DNA of 22,088 bases from an uncultured Tessaracoccus sp. GTDB lineage: Bacteria; Actinomycetota; Actinomycetes; Propionibacteriales; Propionibacteriaceae. Numbering within the stretch: the stretch's first letter is position 1; the number at the start of each line of letters is the position of its first letter. The stretch lies in the NCBI RefSeq assembly GCF_947255005.1, contig NZ_CAMYFI010000039.1, positions 1 through 22,088 on the forward strand, in the 5' to 3' direction. This document shows positions 14,818 through 21,493 of this stretch, piece after piece. A model generated the notes under the pieces. The model worked only from the letters and a program-made list of their open reading frames with translations. It was not told the origin of the DNA and did no database searches. The translations under genes and the position numbers were made by a program.

Positions 14818-15537
14818 CTAGTCACCTTCGCACAGTTCGAATGTGACAACGTCGACGGGGTCCGTCGCTGTGAGGCCTGGGTAATGCATATCGAGGGCAG
14901 CCTGTAGCTCCGCCAGTGACGGGAACCCGTCGCGCTGCGCGTGCTCGTCGGTGAGGTCGGCGCGAGAGACGGTGCGTACGGCGGTGACGTTCGCGTCGAG
15001 GGTGACGACTTCGTCGGACTCTTTTTCGAAGACGAGTTGTGCCGGGCCTGGGCGGAAAGGGTCGTCGACGCGGATGGTTTGGCGCTTGGAGCCGCTGCGG
15101 ATGGCAGGCTCATAACCCTCCCACATGTAGATCTTCTGTGGGAGCTCAGCGGAGCGCCAGTCGAACGCGTGAGGCAGAAGGGCGTCGACGCTCACGGCCT
15201 CGAGTCCATTGTGGCTACGGATGACGCACTGGATCGACGGGTCCTCGTCGAACAACACCTGACGGCATTTGCCGCAAGGAGAAATGACTTGGCCAGTAGG
15301 GCCGTACGCCGCGACAACGGCCACGACAGGCTCGTCGGGATGAGCCGACGCGTGGTTGGCCAATGCGGAGACCTCGGCGCACGGGCCACCGAGGAAGTGG
15401 AATGCGTTGACGCCGGTGACAATCTCGCCTGAGCGGGTGAGTAGCGCGGCGCCGACAGTGTGGTCCTGATCGTCATTGCATCGAACCGCGATGTCGGTGG
15501 CGGTCTGCACAAGTTCTCGAAGCGTGGCGTTGATCAC
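14818..15537 (-). CDS. Cytidine-deaminase domain fused to an ASCH (YqfB-like) domain
   Basis: A 239-aa two-domain protein. Residues 1 to about 125 are a cytidine/blasticidin-S-type deaminase: GGPCAEVSAL (Cys53, Glu55) and SPCGKCRQVL (Cys88, Cys91) give the zinc ligands and proton-shuttle Glu. Residues about 135-236 are an ASCH domain close to E. coli YqfB, the N4-acetylcytidine amidohydrolase: SGSKRQTIR carries the Lys151-x-x-Thr154 motif, and DLTDEHAQRDGFPSLAEL followed by YPGLTAT and VVTFEL matches the rest. At the position of YqfB's catalytic Glu74, alignment by eye gives Asp203. A natural reading is acetylcytidine to cytidine to uridine in one polypeptide. The start is GTG 15537, which has a -10-like element 6 nt upstream and only a weak ribosome binding site. 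Confidence 0.9.
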   Translation of the reverse strand: MINATLRELVQTATDIAVRCNDDQDHTVGAALLTRSGEIVTGVNAFHFLGGPCAEVSALANHASAHPDEPVVAVVAAYGPTGQVISPCGKCRQVLFDEDPSIQCVIRSHNGLEAVSVDALLPHAFDWRSAELPQKIYMWEGYEPAIRSGSKRQTIRVDDPFRPGPAQLVFEKESDEVVTLDANVTAVRTVSRADLTDEHAQRDGFPSLAELQAALDMHYPGLTATDPVDVVTFELCEGD

Positions 15538-15543
15538 CCGTCG

Positions 15544-15552
15544 ACGATAGCA
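15544..15552 (-). promoter_or_regulatory. Extended -10 element for the deaminase-ASCH gene
   Basis: On the minus strand TGC-TATCGT (hexamer at 15544-15549) lies 6 nt before GTG 15537, the same spacing as at other genes in the window. No convincing -35 is visible. A leaderless transcript is inferred. Confidence 0.42.
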
Positions 15553-15697
15553 ACCGCCGGGTTGCCCGTCGAGGCAGTTATCAGCTCTTCGCGGATAGCA
15601 TTGTTGCTGCGGGAAACGGCGCCATGGAGGATTTCATTGAGGGATTGGGTCTTATGAACACAGGTCGGAGAGTTCGATCCATGAGCCCTCTCGTCGC

Positions 15698-16231
15698 ATG
15701 AACGCCAACAAGCCAACGTTGCGACGGCTCCGTCGCGAAGATGCTTCTGCGGTGCTTGCCGCGTTCCAATCCAACCCGGACATGGCTCGACAAGGCGATG
15801 TGTCGACGCTGGACGAGGCCGAACGCTACGTGAACCGTCTGACCGCGTCGAACTCGTCGCACGAACCGTGGGCTGTCGTCGTTGATGACGCGTTGGTGGG
15901 TTTGGTGTGTGTGAGCGTCGACGACGAGCATCGCAGCGGCTGGTTCTGGTACTGGATGACGAGCGAAGCGCGCGGACGCGGATGGACCTCCGCGGCGGCC
16001 GCCACCGTCGCGCATTGGGCATTGACTACGCGAGGGCTGAAGCGTCTGGAGCTCGGGCATCGAGTCAACAACCCAGCGTCTGGGGTAGTGGCAAGGCGCG
16101 CAGGGTTCGTGCGGGAGGGCACCGAGCGGGAGAAGTTCCTCATCGACGGAGTGCGCGTCGACGTGCACACCTACGGCAGGCTTCGGTCGGATCCAGCGCC
16201 GGCGTTCGAGCCCATGGAGATGATCGCGTGA
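15698..16231 (+). CDS. GNAT-family N-acetyltransferase (RimJ/RimL-like)
   Basis: A 177-aa acyl-CoA-dependent acetyltransferase. The N-terminal TLRRLRREDASAVLAAFQSNPDMAR is the usual RimJ/RimL start. ARGRGWTSAAAATVAHWAL near residues 91-108 is the Q/RxxGxG/A acetyl-CoA loop with its helix, and LKRLELGHRVNNPASGVVARRAGFVREGTERE is the conserved C-terminal NxxSxxVxxRxGF block. The final residues VDVHTYGRL match the motif that closes the fold. The acceptor could be a protein N-terminus, an antibiotic or a small amine. ATG 15698 has no ribosome binding site and no clear -10, so the start is less certain. It is divergent from the deaminase-ASCH gene, and a strong terminator follows 25 nt after its stop. 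Confidence 0.89.
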   Translation: MNANKPTLRRLRREDASAVLAAFQSNPDMARQGDVSTLDEAERYVNRLTASNSSHEPWAVVVDDALVGLVCVSVDDEHRSGWFWYWMTSEARGRGWTSAAAATVAHWALTTRGLKRLELGHRVNNPASGVVARRAGFVREGTEREKFLIDGVRVDVHTYGRLRSDPAPAFEPMEMIA

Positions 16232-16256
16232 TGACGTATCGCGCTGAAGACATAAA

Positions 16257-16296
16257 GAATGCTGGAACCCACGCGAAGAGGTGGGTTCCAGCATTC
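16257..16296. terminator. Strong bidirectional stem-loop terminator
   Basis: GAATGCTGGAACCCAC (16257-16272) and GTGGGTTCCAGCATTC (16281-16296) are a perfect 16-bp inverted repeat with an 8-nt loop. It lies between the GNAT gene (stop 16231) and the promoter of the SWIM gene. There is no long U-tract on either side, as is common in actinobacterial terminators. Confidence 0.85.
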
Positions 16297-16353
16297 CTTA
16301 TCGCTGCGACGTGTGGCTCCACCCGTGCGCCCATCGATCGACGTGTGGGACCT

Positions 16354-16382
16354 CAGACACTCAGTGAGTACTCGAGTAGGGT
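16354..16382 (+). promoter_or_regulatory. Promoter of the SWIM-domain gene
   Basis: CAGACA (16354-16359) and TAGGGT (16377-16382) are 17 nt apart. The -10 ends 6 nt before ATG 16389, which lacks a ribosome binding site, so translation is probably leaderless. Confidence 0.5.
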
Positions 16383-16388
16383 CTTCAC

Positions 16389-18044
16389 ATGGTCGAACTC
16401 TCGGAGGACATGCTTGCCGACGCCGTCAGGCCAGTAGTGCTTGAGCGTGCCGAGGACTATGTCGGCAGATTGTCGGCTATCGACGTCAGCGAATCTGAAG
16501 CGACGGCGGTAGCCCACGGCACATCGCCATACCAGGTCAGTTTGACTTGGCGAGGTGGGCGTCTGAACGGGTTCTGCACCTGCCCAGCTGCGCTGGATGG
16601 CATCTGCAAGCATCAAGCAGCACTGGGACTATGGGTGCTCAGCGACGGTGAGGACGCGTCGACTGATGAGGACGGCGACACTGCTTCGATCATTGCTGAG
16701 TTTCTGTCGCGCCAGGACGAGGCATCGCTGCTGGGGCTACTGCGTCAGGCCATGGATACTTTTCCCGGCGTGTGGGAGATGGTGGGGCGACGCGCCACCA
16801 TGGATCGAGCGATCCAAAGTGGAGGCGAAGCACTGCGCGACCACTTGCTGTCGGAAACTACGAGCTTTTTCCGAACCCGTGGATCATCTGGTTACTGGGA
16901 AGGCCACAGGCTTGGTGAGCGGTTCATCGACTACTTGGAGTCGTTGGAGGAGTACCTCGACGCGGGTTTAGCGGACGTGGTGGCACCGTCGTTCAAAAAA
17001 GCCACGGAACGCATCCGTGCGATCATTCTGCGTTCGGACAGTTCTTCTGGCTCGCTGGGGACAGCCGGTGATCTGGCTATGAGGTTGTACGCGCGTGCGT
17101 GCAGCGAGGGAACATCAGCCCCGAACCGGCTGGCGAAGTGGCTAGTGAAGTTCGAACAAGCGAGCCCAGGATGGCCAAACTTTGAGCTGCAATGGTTCGC
17201 CCCCGCACTCGGCGACGAAGGACTCCGAACGCTGAGGAATCAACTCGAGAAAGTGTTGACTGCGTCCGAGGAGCCGGCCGATTTTCACCTCCTCGAACTA
17301 CAACTCCAGGCGGCGCAACTTTCCGGAGACACCGATCAGGCAGCTCGATTGTTGCGCGACCAGGGCCGGTACTGGGAGCTGTTCACCATGCTGCGAGAGT
17401 ATGACCGCGAGAGGGTCGCGATGCAGACGCTGCAACTGGCGATCGACGCGGGACGAATTACTACGGTTGCGCGCTCTGGTCCGTACATGGGTCGCGATAT
17501 TCCGTTGCAGGTGGCAGTGACGGCGCTCGTCGAGGATGGGCGTGAGGACGAGGTCGAGGACGTAGCACGTCGCGTATTCCTGCGCGAGGTTTCTGTCCAG
17601 GCCTACCGTTGCCTCGTCGAACACGCCTCGGATCCTGAGCAGGCGCGCGCGTGGGCTCGTACGGGCGCGCTTGCCGAGGCGACGCCATGGACGACGAGGT
17701 CGGTGCTGCTTGAGTTGGCCATCGAGGACGAAGACTGGGATAACGCGCGAGAGTTGGCCGACGATGGGGACCTGCATGTGGGCTCGCGAGAGCGGCTTGT
17801 CGAACTGTTCGAGAGCCACGGACGTCCTCGGGACGCAGCCGAATTGTTGACTCGCATCGTGTGGGAATCGCTGCGAGTGGCGGACAGCGCGAAATATGCG
17901 TCGGTTGCTCGGCAACTCAAACACATCGATCGCCTCTATAGGGAATCGGGGGATGCCACTGCAGGCCCGACGTTGATCGAAGAAATCCGAAGTGCATACC
18001 CGAACAGACCGTCGCTCAGAGCTCATTTGGACAGGTTGGACTGA
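16389..18044 (+). CDS. SWIM zinc-finger domain protein
   Basis: A 551-aa protein. The SWIM motif Cys63-x-Cys65 ... Cys73-x-His75 (GFCTCPAALDGICKHQAALG) lies at residues about 50-80 after a short helical lead; such domains bind DNA or proteins and occur with SNF2 helicases and in free-standing regulators. The remaining 450 residues are acidic, Leu/Ala-rich and helical with a repetitive look (for example DTDQAARLLRDQGRYWELFTML, REDEVEDVARRVFLREV, PRDAAELLTRIVWESLRVA), suggesting TPR-like helical repeats. No helicase gene adjoins it. ATG 16389 is supported by promoter spacing. The role is unknown; a protein scaffold or DNA-associated function is a guess. Confidence 0.88.
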   Translation: MVELSEDMLADAVRPVVLERAEDYVGRLSAIDVSESEATAVAHGTSPYQVSLTWRGGRLNGFCTCPAALDGICKHQAALGLWVLSDGEDASTDEDGDTASIIAEFLSRQDEASLLGLLRQAMDTFPGVWEMVGRRATMDRAIQSGGEALRDHLLSETTSFFRTRGSSGYWEGHRLGERFIDYLESLEEYLDAGLADVVAPSFKKATERIRAIILRSDSSSGSLGTAGDLAMRLYARACSEGTSAPNRLAKWLVKFEQASPGWPNFELQWFAPALGDEGLRTLRNQLEKVLTASEEPADFHLLELQLQAAQLSGDTDQAARLLRDQGRYWELFTMLREYDRERVAMQTLQLAIDAGRITTVARSGPYMGRDIPLQVAVTALVEDGREDEVEDVARRVFLREVSVQAYRCLVEHASDPEQARAWARTGALAEATPWTTRSVLLELAIEDEDWDNARELADDGDLHVGSRERLVELFESHGRPRDAAELLTRIVWESLRVADSAKYASVARQLKHIDRLYRESGDATAGPTLIEEIRSAYPNRPSLRAHLDRLD

Positions 18045-18061
18045 CGGCGGTCGCATCCCCT

Positions 18062-18067
18062 TATGCT
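18062..18067 (+). promoter_or_regulatory. Possible -10 element for pyrG
   Basis: TATGCT lies 8 nt before GTG 18076. A GGAGG motif at 18068-18072 sits only 3 nt before the start, closer than is usual, so either leaderless or short-leader expression is possible. Confidence 0.33.
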
Positions 18068-18075
18068 GGAGGTCC

Positions 18076-19716
18076 GTGAGTAGAGCCAAACACGTCTTTG
18101 TTACGGGAGGCGTCGTCTCCTCCCTCGGTAAGGGCCTCACGGCCTCCAGCCTCGGCAATCTCCTCGTCGCACGCGGGCTCCGCGTGACCATGCAAAAGCT
18201 GGATCCCTACCTCAACGTGGACCCCGGCACCATGAACCCCTTCCAGCACGGCGAGGTGTTCGTCACCGAGGACGGCACAGAGACCGACCTCGACATCGGC
18301 CACTACGAGCGCTTCCTCGACGTCAACCTCACCGCCGACGCGAATGTCACCACCGGCAAGGTCTACTCCACCGTCATCGCGAAAGAGCGTCGTGGCGACT
18401 ACCTCGGCGACACCGTGCAGGTCATCCCACATATCACCGACGAGATCAGCGCGCGGATGCTCGCCATGGACACCGGCGACGTCGATGTCGTCATCCACGA
18501 GCTGGGCGGCACCGTCGGTGATATCGAGTCGCTGCCATTCCTCGAAGCGGCCCGCCAGGTGCGTCAGAGCGTCGGCCGGGCCAACACGTTCTTCCTGCAC
18601 GTCTCTCTCGTGCCCTACATCAAGCCGTCGGGGGAGATGAAGACCAAACCCACGCAGCATTCCGTCGCCGCGCTGCGGCAGGTCGGCATTCAGCCCGATG
18701 CCATCGTCTGTCGCGCCGAGCGTGAGGTGCCCGTCGGATTGAAGCGGAAAATTGCCCTCATGTGCGACGTCGACGAGGAGGCCGTGATCTCGTGCGCCGA
18801 CGCGTCGAGCATCTATGAGATTCCGCGCGTCCTGCACCAGGAAGGTCTCGACGCGTACCTCGTGCGTTGCCTCAACCTGCATTTCCGTGATGTCGATTGG
18901 AGTGTCTGGGGCGACCTGCTGCGTCGCGTGGAACAGCCGAGCCGGGAACTCACCGTCGCGCTGGTTGGCAAGTACATCGACCTCCCCGACGCGTACCTCT
19001 CCGTCACCGAAGCGCTGCGCGCTGGCGGGTTCGCCCATGATGCAGGAGTGCACATCCGTTGGGTTGCCTCCGACGATTGCGAGACGCTCGAGGGAGCCGA
19101 CGAGCAACTGCGTGACGTCGACGCGATGTGCGGGCCGGGTGGATTCGGCATCCGCGGCGTCGAAGGCAAACTGGGCGCGCTTCGATATGCGCGCGAACAC
19201 GGCATCCCGACGCTCGGTCTGTGCTTGGGGCTGCAGTGCATGGTGATCGAAGCGGCCCGCAACCTCGCTGGCATCGACGGTGCCTCCTCCAGCGAGTTCG
19301 ATCCTGAGACGCCTGCCCCGGTCATCGCCACCATGGCCGAGCAGCGTGCAGTCGTGGGCGGTGACGGTGACTTAGGCGGCACCATGCGGTTGGGTTCGTA
19401 CGAGGCAACGCTTGTTGAAGGCTCGATCGTCGCCGACGCGTACGGCACCACCGCCGTCACTGAGCGGCACCGCCACAGGTATGAGGTCAACAACGCTTAC
19501 CGTCAGCAACTCGAGGAGGCTGGCCTGGTCTTCTCGGGAACGTCCCCCGACGGTGAACTCGTCGAGTTCGTGGAACTCCCCAAGGACGTGCATCCGTATT
19601 ACGTGGCGACGCAGGCTCACCCCGAATTCAAGTCACGCCCGACGCGACCCCATCCGCTGTTCGCGGCGCTCATCGAGGCGGCGCTGGGCTCACGTTCGCG
19701 GCGCGACGTACGCTGA
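18076..19716 (+). CDS. pyrG: CTP synthase
   Basis: Converts UTP to CTP using ATP and glutamine in the cytosol, 546 aa. The N-terminal synthetase domain starts KHVFVTGGVVSSLGKG with the P-loop-like lysine and continues through KLDPYLNVDPGTMNPFQHGEVFVTEDGTE, the signature block. The C-terminal glutaminase domain has the nucleophile Cys383 in GLCLGLQ, and the His515-Pro-Glu517 part of the triad in QAHPEFKSRP. All key residues are present. GTG 18076 is chosen because the family begins just before KHVFVTGG; the longer frame to 17992 overlaps the SWIM gene. The stop codon overlaps the -10 hexamer of the next gene. Confidence 0.98.
   Translation: MSRAKHVFVTGGVVSSLGKGLTASSLGNLLVARGLRVTMQKLDPYLNVDPGTMNPFQHGEVFVTEDGTETDLDIGHYERFLDVNLTADANVTTGKVYSTVIAKERRGDYLGDTVQVIPHITDEISARMLAMDTGDVDVVIHELGGTVGDIESLPFLEAARQVRQSVGRANTFFLHVSLVPYIKPSGEMKTKPTQHSVAALRQVGIQPDAIVCRAEREVPVGLKRKIALMCDVDEEAVISCADASSIYEIPRVLHQEGLDAYLVRCLNLHFRDVDWSVWGDLLRRVEQPSRELTVALVGKYIDLPDAYLSVTEALRAGGFAHDAGVHIRWVASDDCETLEGADEQLRDVDAMCGPGGFGIRGVEGKLGALRYAREHGIPTLGLCLGLQCMVIEAARNLAGIDGASSSEFDPETPAPVIATMAEQRAVVGGDGDLGGTMRLGSYEATLVEGSIVADAYGTTAVTERHRHRYEVNNAYRQQLEEAGLVFSGTSPDGELVEFVELPKDVHPYYVATQAHPEFKSRPTRPHPLFAALIEAALGSRSRRDVR
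19709..19714 (+). promoter_or_regulatory. -10 element for the DUF952 gene
   Basis: TACGCT ends 6 nt before ATG 19721, at the very end of pyrG. No ribosome binding site is present and no clear -35 can be named, so a leaderless transcript is inferred from the spacing. Confidence 0.4.
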
Positions 19717-19720
19717 CAGC

Positions 19721-20050
19721 ATGATGTTTCACCTTGCGCTCCCTGAGGACTGGGTCGACGCCCGAGCCTCCGGCCGCTATGCGATGTCCACGCGCGGCGT
19801 CACGCTGGCGGAGCAGGGTTTCATCCACGCGTCGAAGAACGACGAGCAGGTGCGCAGGGTGCGGAGCCTGGTGTTTTCCGACGTTGAAGACGTCCTCCTG
19901 CTACATATCGACGAGCACCGCCTCGCCGACGCGGGCCTCGTCGTACGCATGGAGCCGGGCGACCCGTCGGACCCGAACTCCGAGCTCTACCCTCATCTCT
20001 ACGGCGGACCGCTGCCGGTGAGCGCCGTCGTTGCAGTGACGGCTGGGTAG
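19721..20050 (+). CDS. DUF952 family protein
   Basis: A 109-aa protein of the DUF952 family. The conserved start with a tryptophan (LALPEDWVDARASGRY), the GFIHAS motif near residues 36-41 and the C-terminal YPHLYGGPLPVSAVVAV are all present. The fold is related to ADP-ribosyl-cyclizing or -transferring enzymes, but no activity is established for the family, so none is claimed. Start: ATG 19721 or the adjacent ATG 19724; the first fits the -10 spacing. It lies 4 nt after the pyrG stop. Confidence 0.88.
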   Translation: MMFHLALPEDWVDARASGRYAMSTRGVTLAEQGFIHASKNDEQVRRVRSLVFSDVEDVLLLHIDEHRLADAGLVVRMEPGDPSDPNSELYPHLYGGPLPVSAVVAVTAG

Positions 20051-20053
20051 GCT
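20048..20053 (+). promoter_or_regulatory. -10 element for the peptidase S51 gene
   Basis: TAGGCT overlaps the DUF952 stop codon and ends 6 nt before ATG 20060. No ribosome binding site is present. Leaderless transcription is inferred. Confidence 0.42.
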
Positions 20054-20059
20054 TGCAGC

Positions 20060-20653
20060 ATGAAGTTGTTTCTCGCGTCATTCCTGCACGCTCAGCTCGG
20101 TGATTTCCTCGGCCACAAGGTGGCGTACATCGACGACGCCGCGGCGCGCCTGCGGAATGCGTCATTCGCCCGCGCAGAGCGAGAGGCAGTGTCGAAGCTG
20201 TGTAGCGAGGTGGTTGACGTGACAGTCGCGACGACGCCCGTCGATGCTATTCGAGAAACGCTCGAACACGTCGACAGCGTCTACGTGGCCAGCGGATCCA
20301 CCTTCGACCTGCTGTTCGCGCTGCGCTCCACCGGCGCGGAAGCCGTGATCAAAGCCCTTGTCAAGGAAGGGCTACCGTACGCTGGCTCGTCAGCGGGGGC
20401 AATCGTTGCAGGCCCGACGATTGAGCCGGCAACCATCATGGATGACCCGACGACGGCCCCAGACCTCAGCGACTACCGCGGCCTCGAACTGACCGAGTAC
20501 GTGGTGGTGCCGCATGCGCAGGGAACGACGGGACCGTACACAATTTCGATGATTGCCCGTACCGTTGAGAGGTACGGAAGGCGGTGGCCACTCGTGCTGC
20601 TGCGCGACGAGCAGGCGCTCGTCGTCGACGATTCCGGCGCCCATCTCGTGTGA
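20060..20653 (+). CDS. Peptidase S51 (dipeptidase E-like) family protein
   Basis: A 197-aa cytosolic serine peptidase-like protein related to PepE and cyanophycinase. The catalytic serine elbow is AGSSAGAIVAGP (Ser111). Candidate acid residues are Asp128/Asp129 in TIMDDP, and the histidine is in VVVPHAQGT (His152). VASGSTFDLLFAL at 77-89 is the conserved strand-turn that normally carries GGN in PepE (here GST). The 3' end of this gene is partly duplicated at 21334-21369. Substrate unknown; PepE enzymes prefer dipeptides with N-terminal Asp. ATG 20060 is supported by the promoter spacing. Confidence 0.88.
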   Translation: MKLFLASFLHAQLGDFLGHKVAYIDDAAARLRNASFARAEREAVSKLCSEVVDVTVATTPVDAIRETLEHVDSVYVASGSTFDLLFALRSTGAEAVIKALVKEGLPYAGSSAGAIVAGPTIEPATIMDDPTTAPDLSDYRGLELTEYVVVPHAQGTTGPYTISMIARTVERYGRRWPLVLLRDEQALVVDDSGAHLV

Positions 20654-20656
20654 GCT
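20621..20656 (+). repeat. 36-bp imperfect direct repeat, left copy (3' end of the peptidase S51 gene)
   Basis: This stretch, ending just past the TGA of the peptidase gene, matches 21334-21369 at 33 of 36 positions. It is the left flank of a 0.7-kb block carrying a toxin-antitoxin-like pair. Confidence 0.72.
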
Positions 20657-20715
20657 CGGGCCAGTGTTCGCGTCGATCACCTCGAATTTCCGTAGGGCTG
20701 GCCGGGTGTGGGGTG

Positions 20716-20744
20716 TAGACAACCCTTGGCGGGCAAGGTAACTT
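20716..20744 (+). promoter_or_regulatory. Promoter of the interrupted toxin-like gene
   Basis: TAGACA (20716-20721) and TAACTT (20739-20744) are 17 nt apart, and the -10 ends 6 nt before ATG 20751. The promoter appears intact although the first gene is broken. Confidence 0.55.
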
Positions 20745-20750
20745 GGATGC

Positions 20751-20978
20751 ATGGACGGGCCGATCATCGCTCAGTCGGCGTTCAAGCATAAGTAGACTGA
20801 AGACGACATACTCCATGCCTACCGCAACCCGATCCGAGCACGGGATCTAGGTGATGGGCTTACGATGCTCATCGGCGCAAGTCAAACCGCCGCCATGCTT
20901 GAGGTTGGCTACATTCAGGGCACTACCGCCATCGTCATCGTCCACGCGATGCGGGCCCGCGAGAAATTCCTGAGGTGA
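20751..20978 (+). pseudogene. Toxin-like small gene interrupted by an in-frame TAG
   Basis: The frame MDGPIIAQSAFKHK is stopped by TAG at 20793-20795 but continues without further stops for 60 codons: TEDDILHAYRNPIRARDLGDG, then LTMLIGASQTAAMLEVGYIQG and IVIVHAMRAREKFLR, ending at TGA 20976-20978. The whole, about 75 codons, looks like a small actinobacterial protein usually found just before an HTH partner, where the pair resembles BrnT/RelE-type toxin-antitoxin loci; that family link is from memory. The downstream ATG overlaps the stop (TGATG). A nonsense mutation is the simplest explanation; suppressed readthrough is possible but unlikely. Confidence 0.62.
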
Positions 20979-20983
20979 TGACC

Positions 20984-21253
20984 ATGCCACATACTCTCGA
21001 AGAGATCCTTGCCCATGCTGACGACCTCGCATCGAAGTTCGAGGAATACGAGCCTAACGATGCTGATGAGATCGATGTCGATGTGATGCAGGCGCTTCGT
21101 GCTGCGGTCCTCGAAAGGTCTAAAGCCGAGCGGCACCTCGTGGATGCAATTCAACACGCTCGAGACGCGGGTATGACATGGGCGGCTATCGGAACCACCG
21201 TTGGAACGTCAGGTGAGGCGGCGCGCCAGCGGTATGCCAAGCAGATCGCGTAG
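20984..21253 (+). CDS. Small HTH protein, putative antitoxin/regulator partner
   Basis: An 89-aa protein. The N-terminal half is acidic and helical (LEEILAHADDLASKFEEYEP). The C-terminal part carries a helix-turn-helix, MTWAAIGTTVGTSGEAARQRYAK, typical of DNA-binding proteins that follow a toxin-like gene in actinobacteria. ATG 20984 has GAGG 8 nt upstream (20972-20975); ATG 20978 overlaps the upstream stop but is too close to that site. It is intact although its upstream partner is broken, as expected if an antitoxin is kept after toxin loss. Confidence 0.8.
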   Translation: MPHTLEEILAHADDLASKFEEYEPNDADEIDVDVMQALRAAVLERSKAERHLVDAIQHARDAGMTWAAIGTTVGTSGEAARQRYAKQIA

Positions 21254-21306
21254 CAGGGCCTCGTTGGAGTACCGCTGCTCCTGATGTTAGGGATGGGACG
21301 TCTCTT

Positions 21307-21366
21307 TCGTCGAAGGATTCCGCTTTCGCCTTCGTCGTCGACGAATCTGGTGCCCATCTCGTGTGA
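21307..21366 (+). pseudogene. 3' end fragment of a second peptidase S51-like gene
   Basis: Twenty codons including the stop read SSKDSAFAFVVDESGAHLV, closely matching the end of the intact peptidase (LLRDEQALVVDDSGAHLV). Upstream similarity fades by about 21307. No start codon or catalytic region is present. It is either a duplicated tail or the remains of a paralogue. Confidence 0.5.
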
Positions 21367-21369
21367 GCT
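21334..21369 (+). repeat. 36-bp imperfect direct repeat, right copy
   Basis: Matches 20621-20656 with three substitutions, all of which leave the encoded residues similar (Asp to Glu, others silent). The copies begin 713 bp apart and enclose the toxin-antitoxin-like pair. Confidence 0.72.
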
Positions 21370-21493
21370 ATGGCGTTCTTTGGGCTACCGCCTACGGTTC
21401 GCGTCGTTCAGATGCGCGCGTCTTGGAGCTGTTGCAGGAGCTCGGTTTGGCGGTCGAAACGTTAGGTCCAACTAGACGACGAAAGGGATAACA
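21370..21493 (+). other. Gap before the last gene with a possible gene tail
   Basis: One frame is open from 21291 to TAA 21489-21491 and ends with a helical, protein-like stretch (SDARVLELLQELGLAVETLG, then PTRRRKG), stopping 2 nt before ATG 21494. This could be the C-terminus of a truncated upstream partner of the next gene. No start codon is available and no family is recognised. GAAAGGGA at 21481-21488 is the ribosome binding site of the next gene. Confidence 0.3.

Noticed and set aside
15534..15660. A minus-strand frame ending with a GTGA overlap at the deaminase-ASCH start
   Set aside because: It has no usable start codon near a ribosome binding site, runs back through the antisense of the GNAT gene, and matches no family. 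The deaminase has a better promoter-based explanation for its start.
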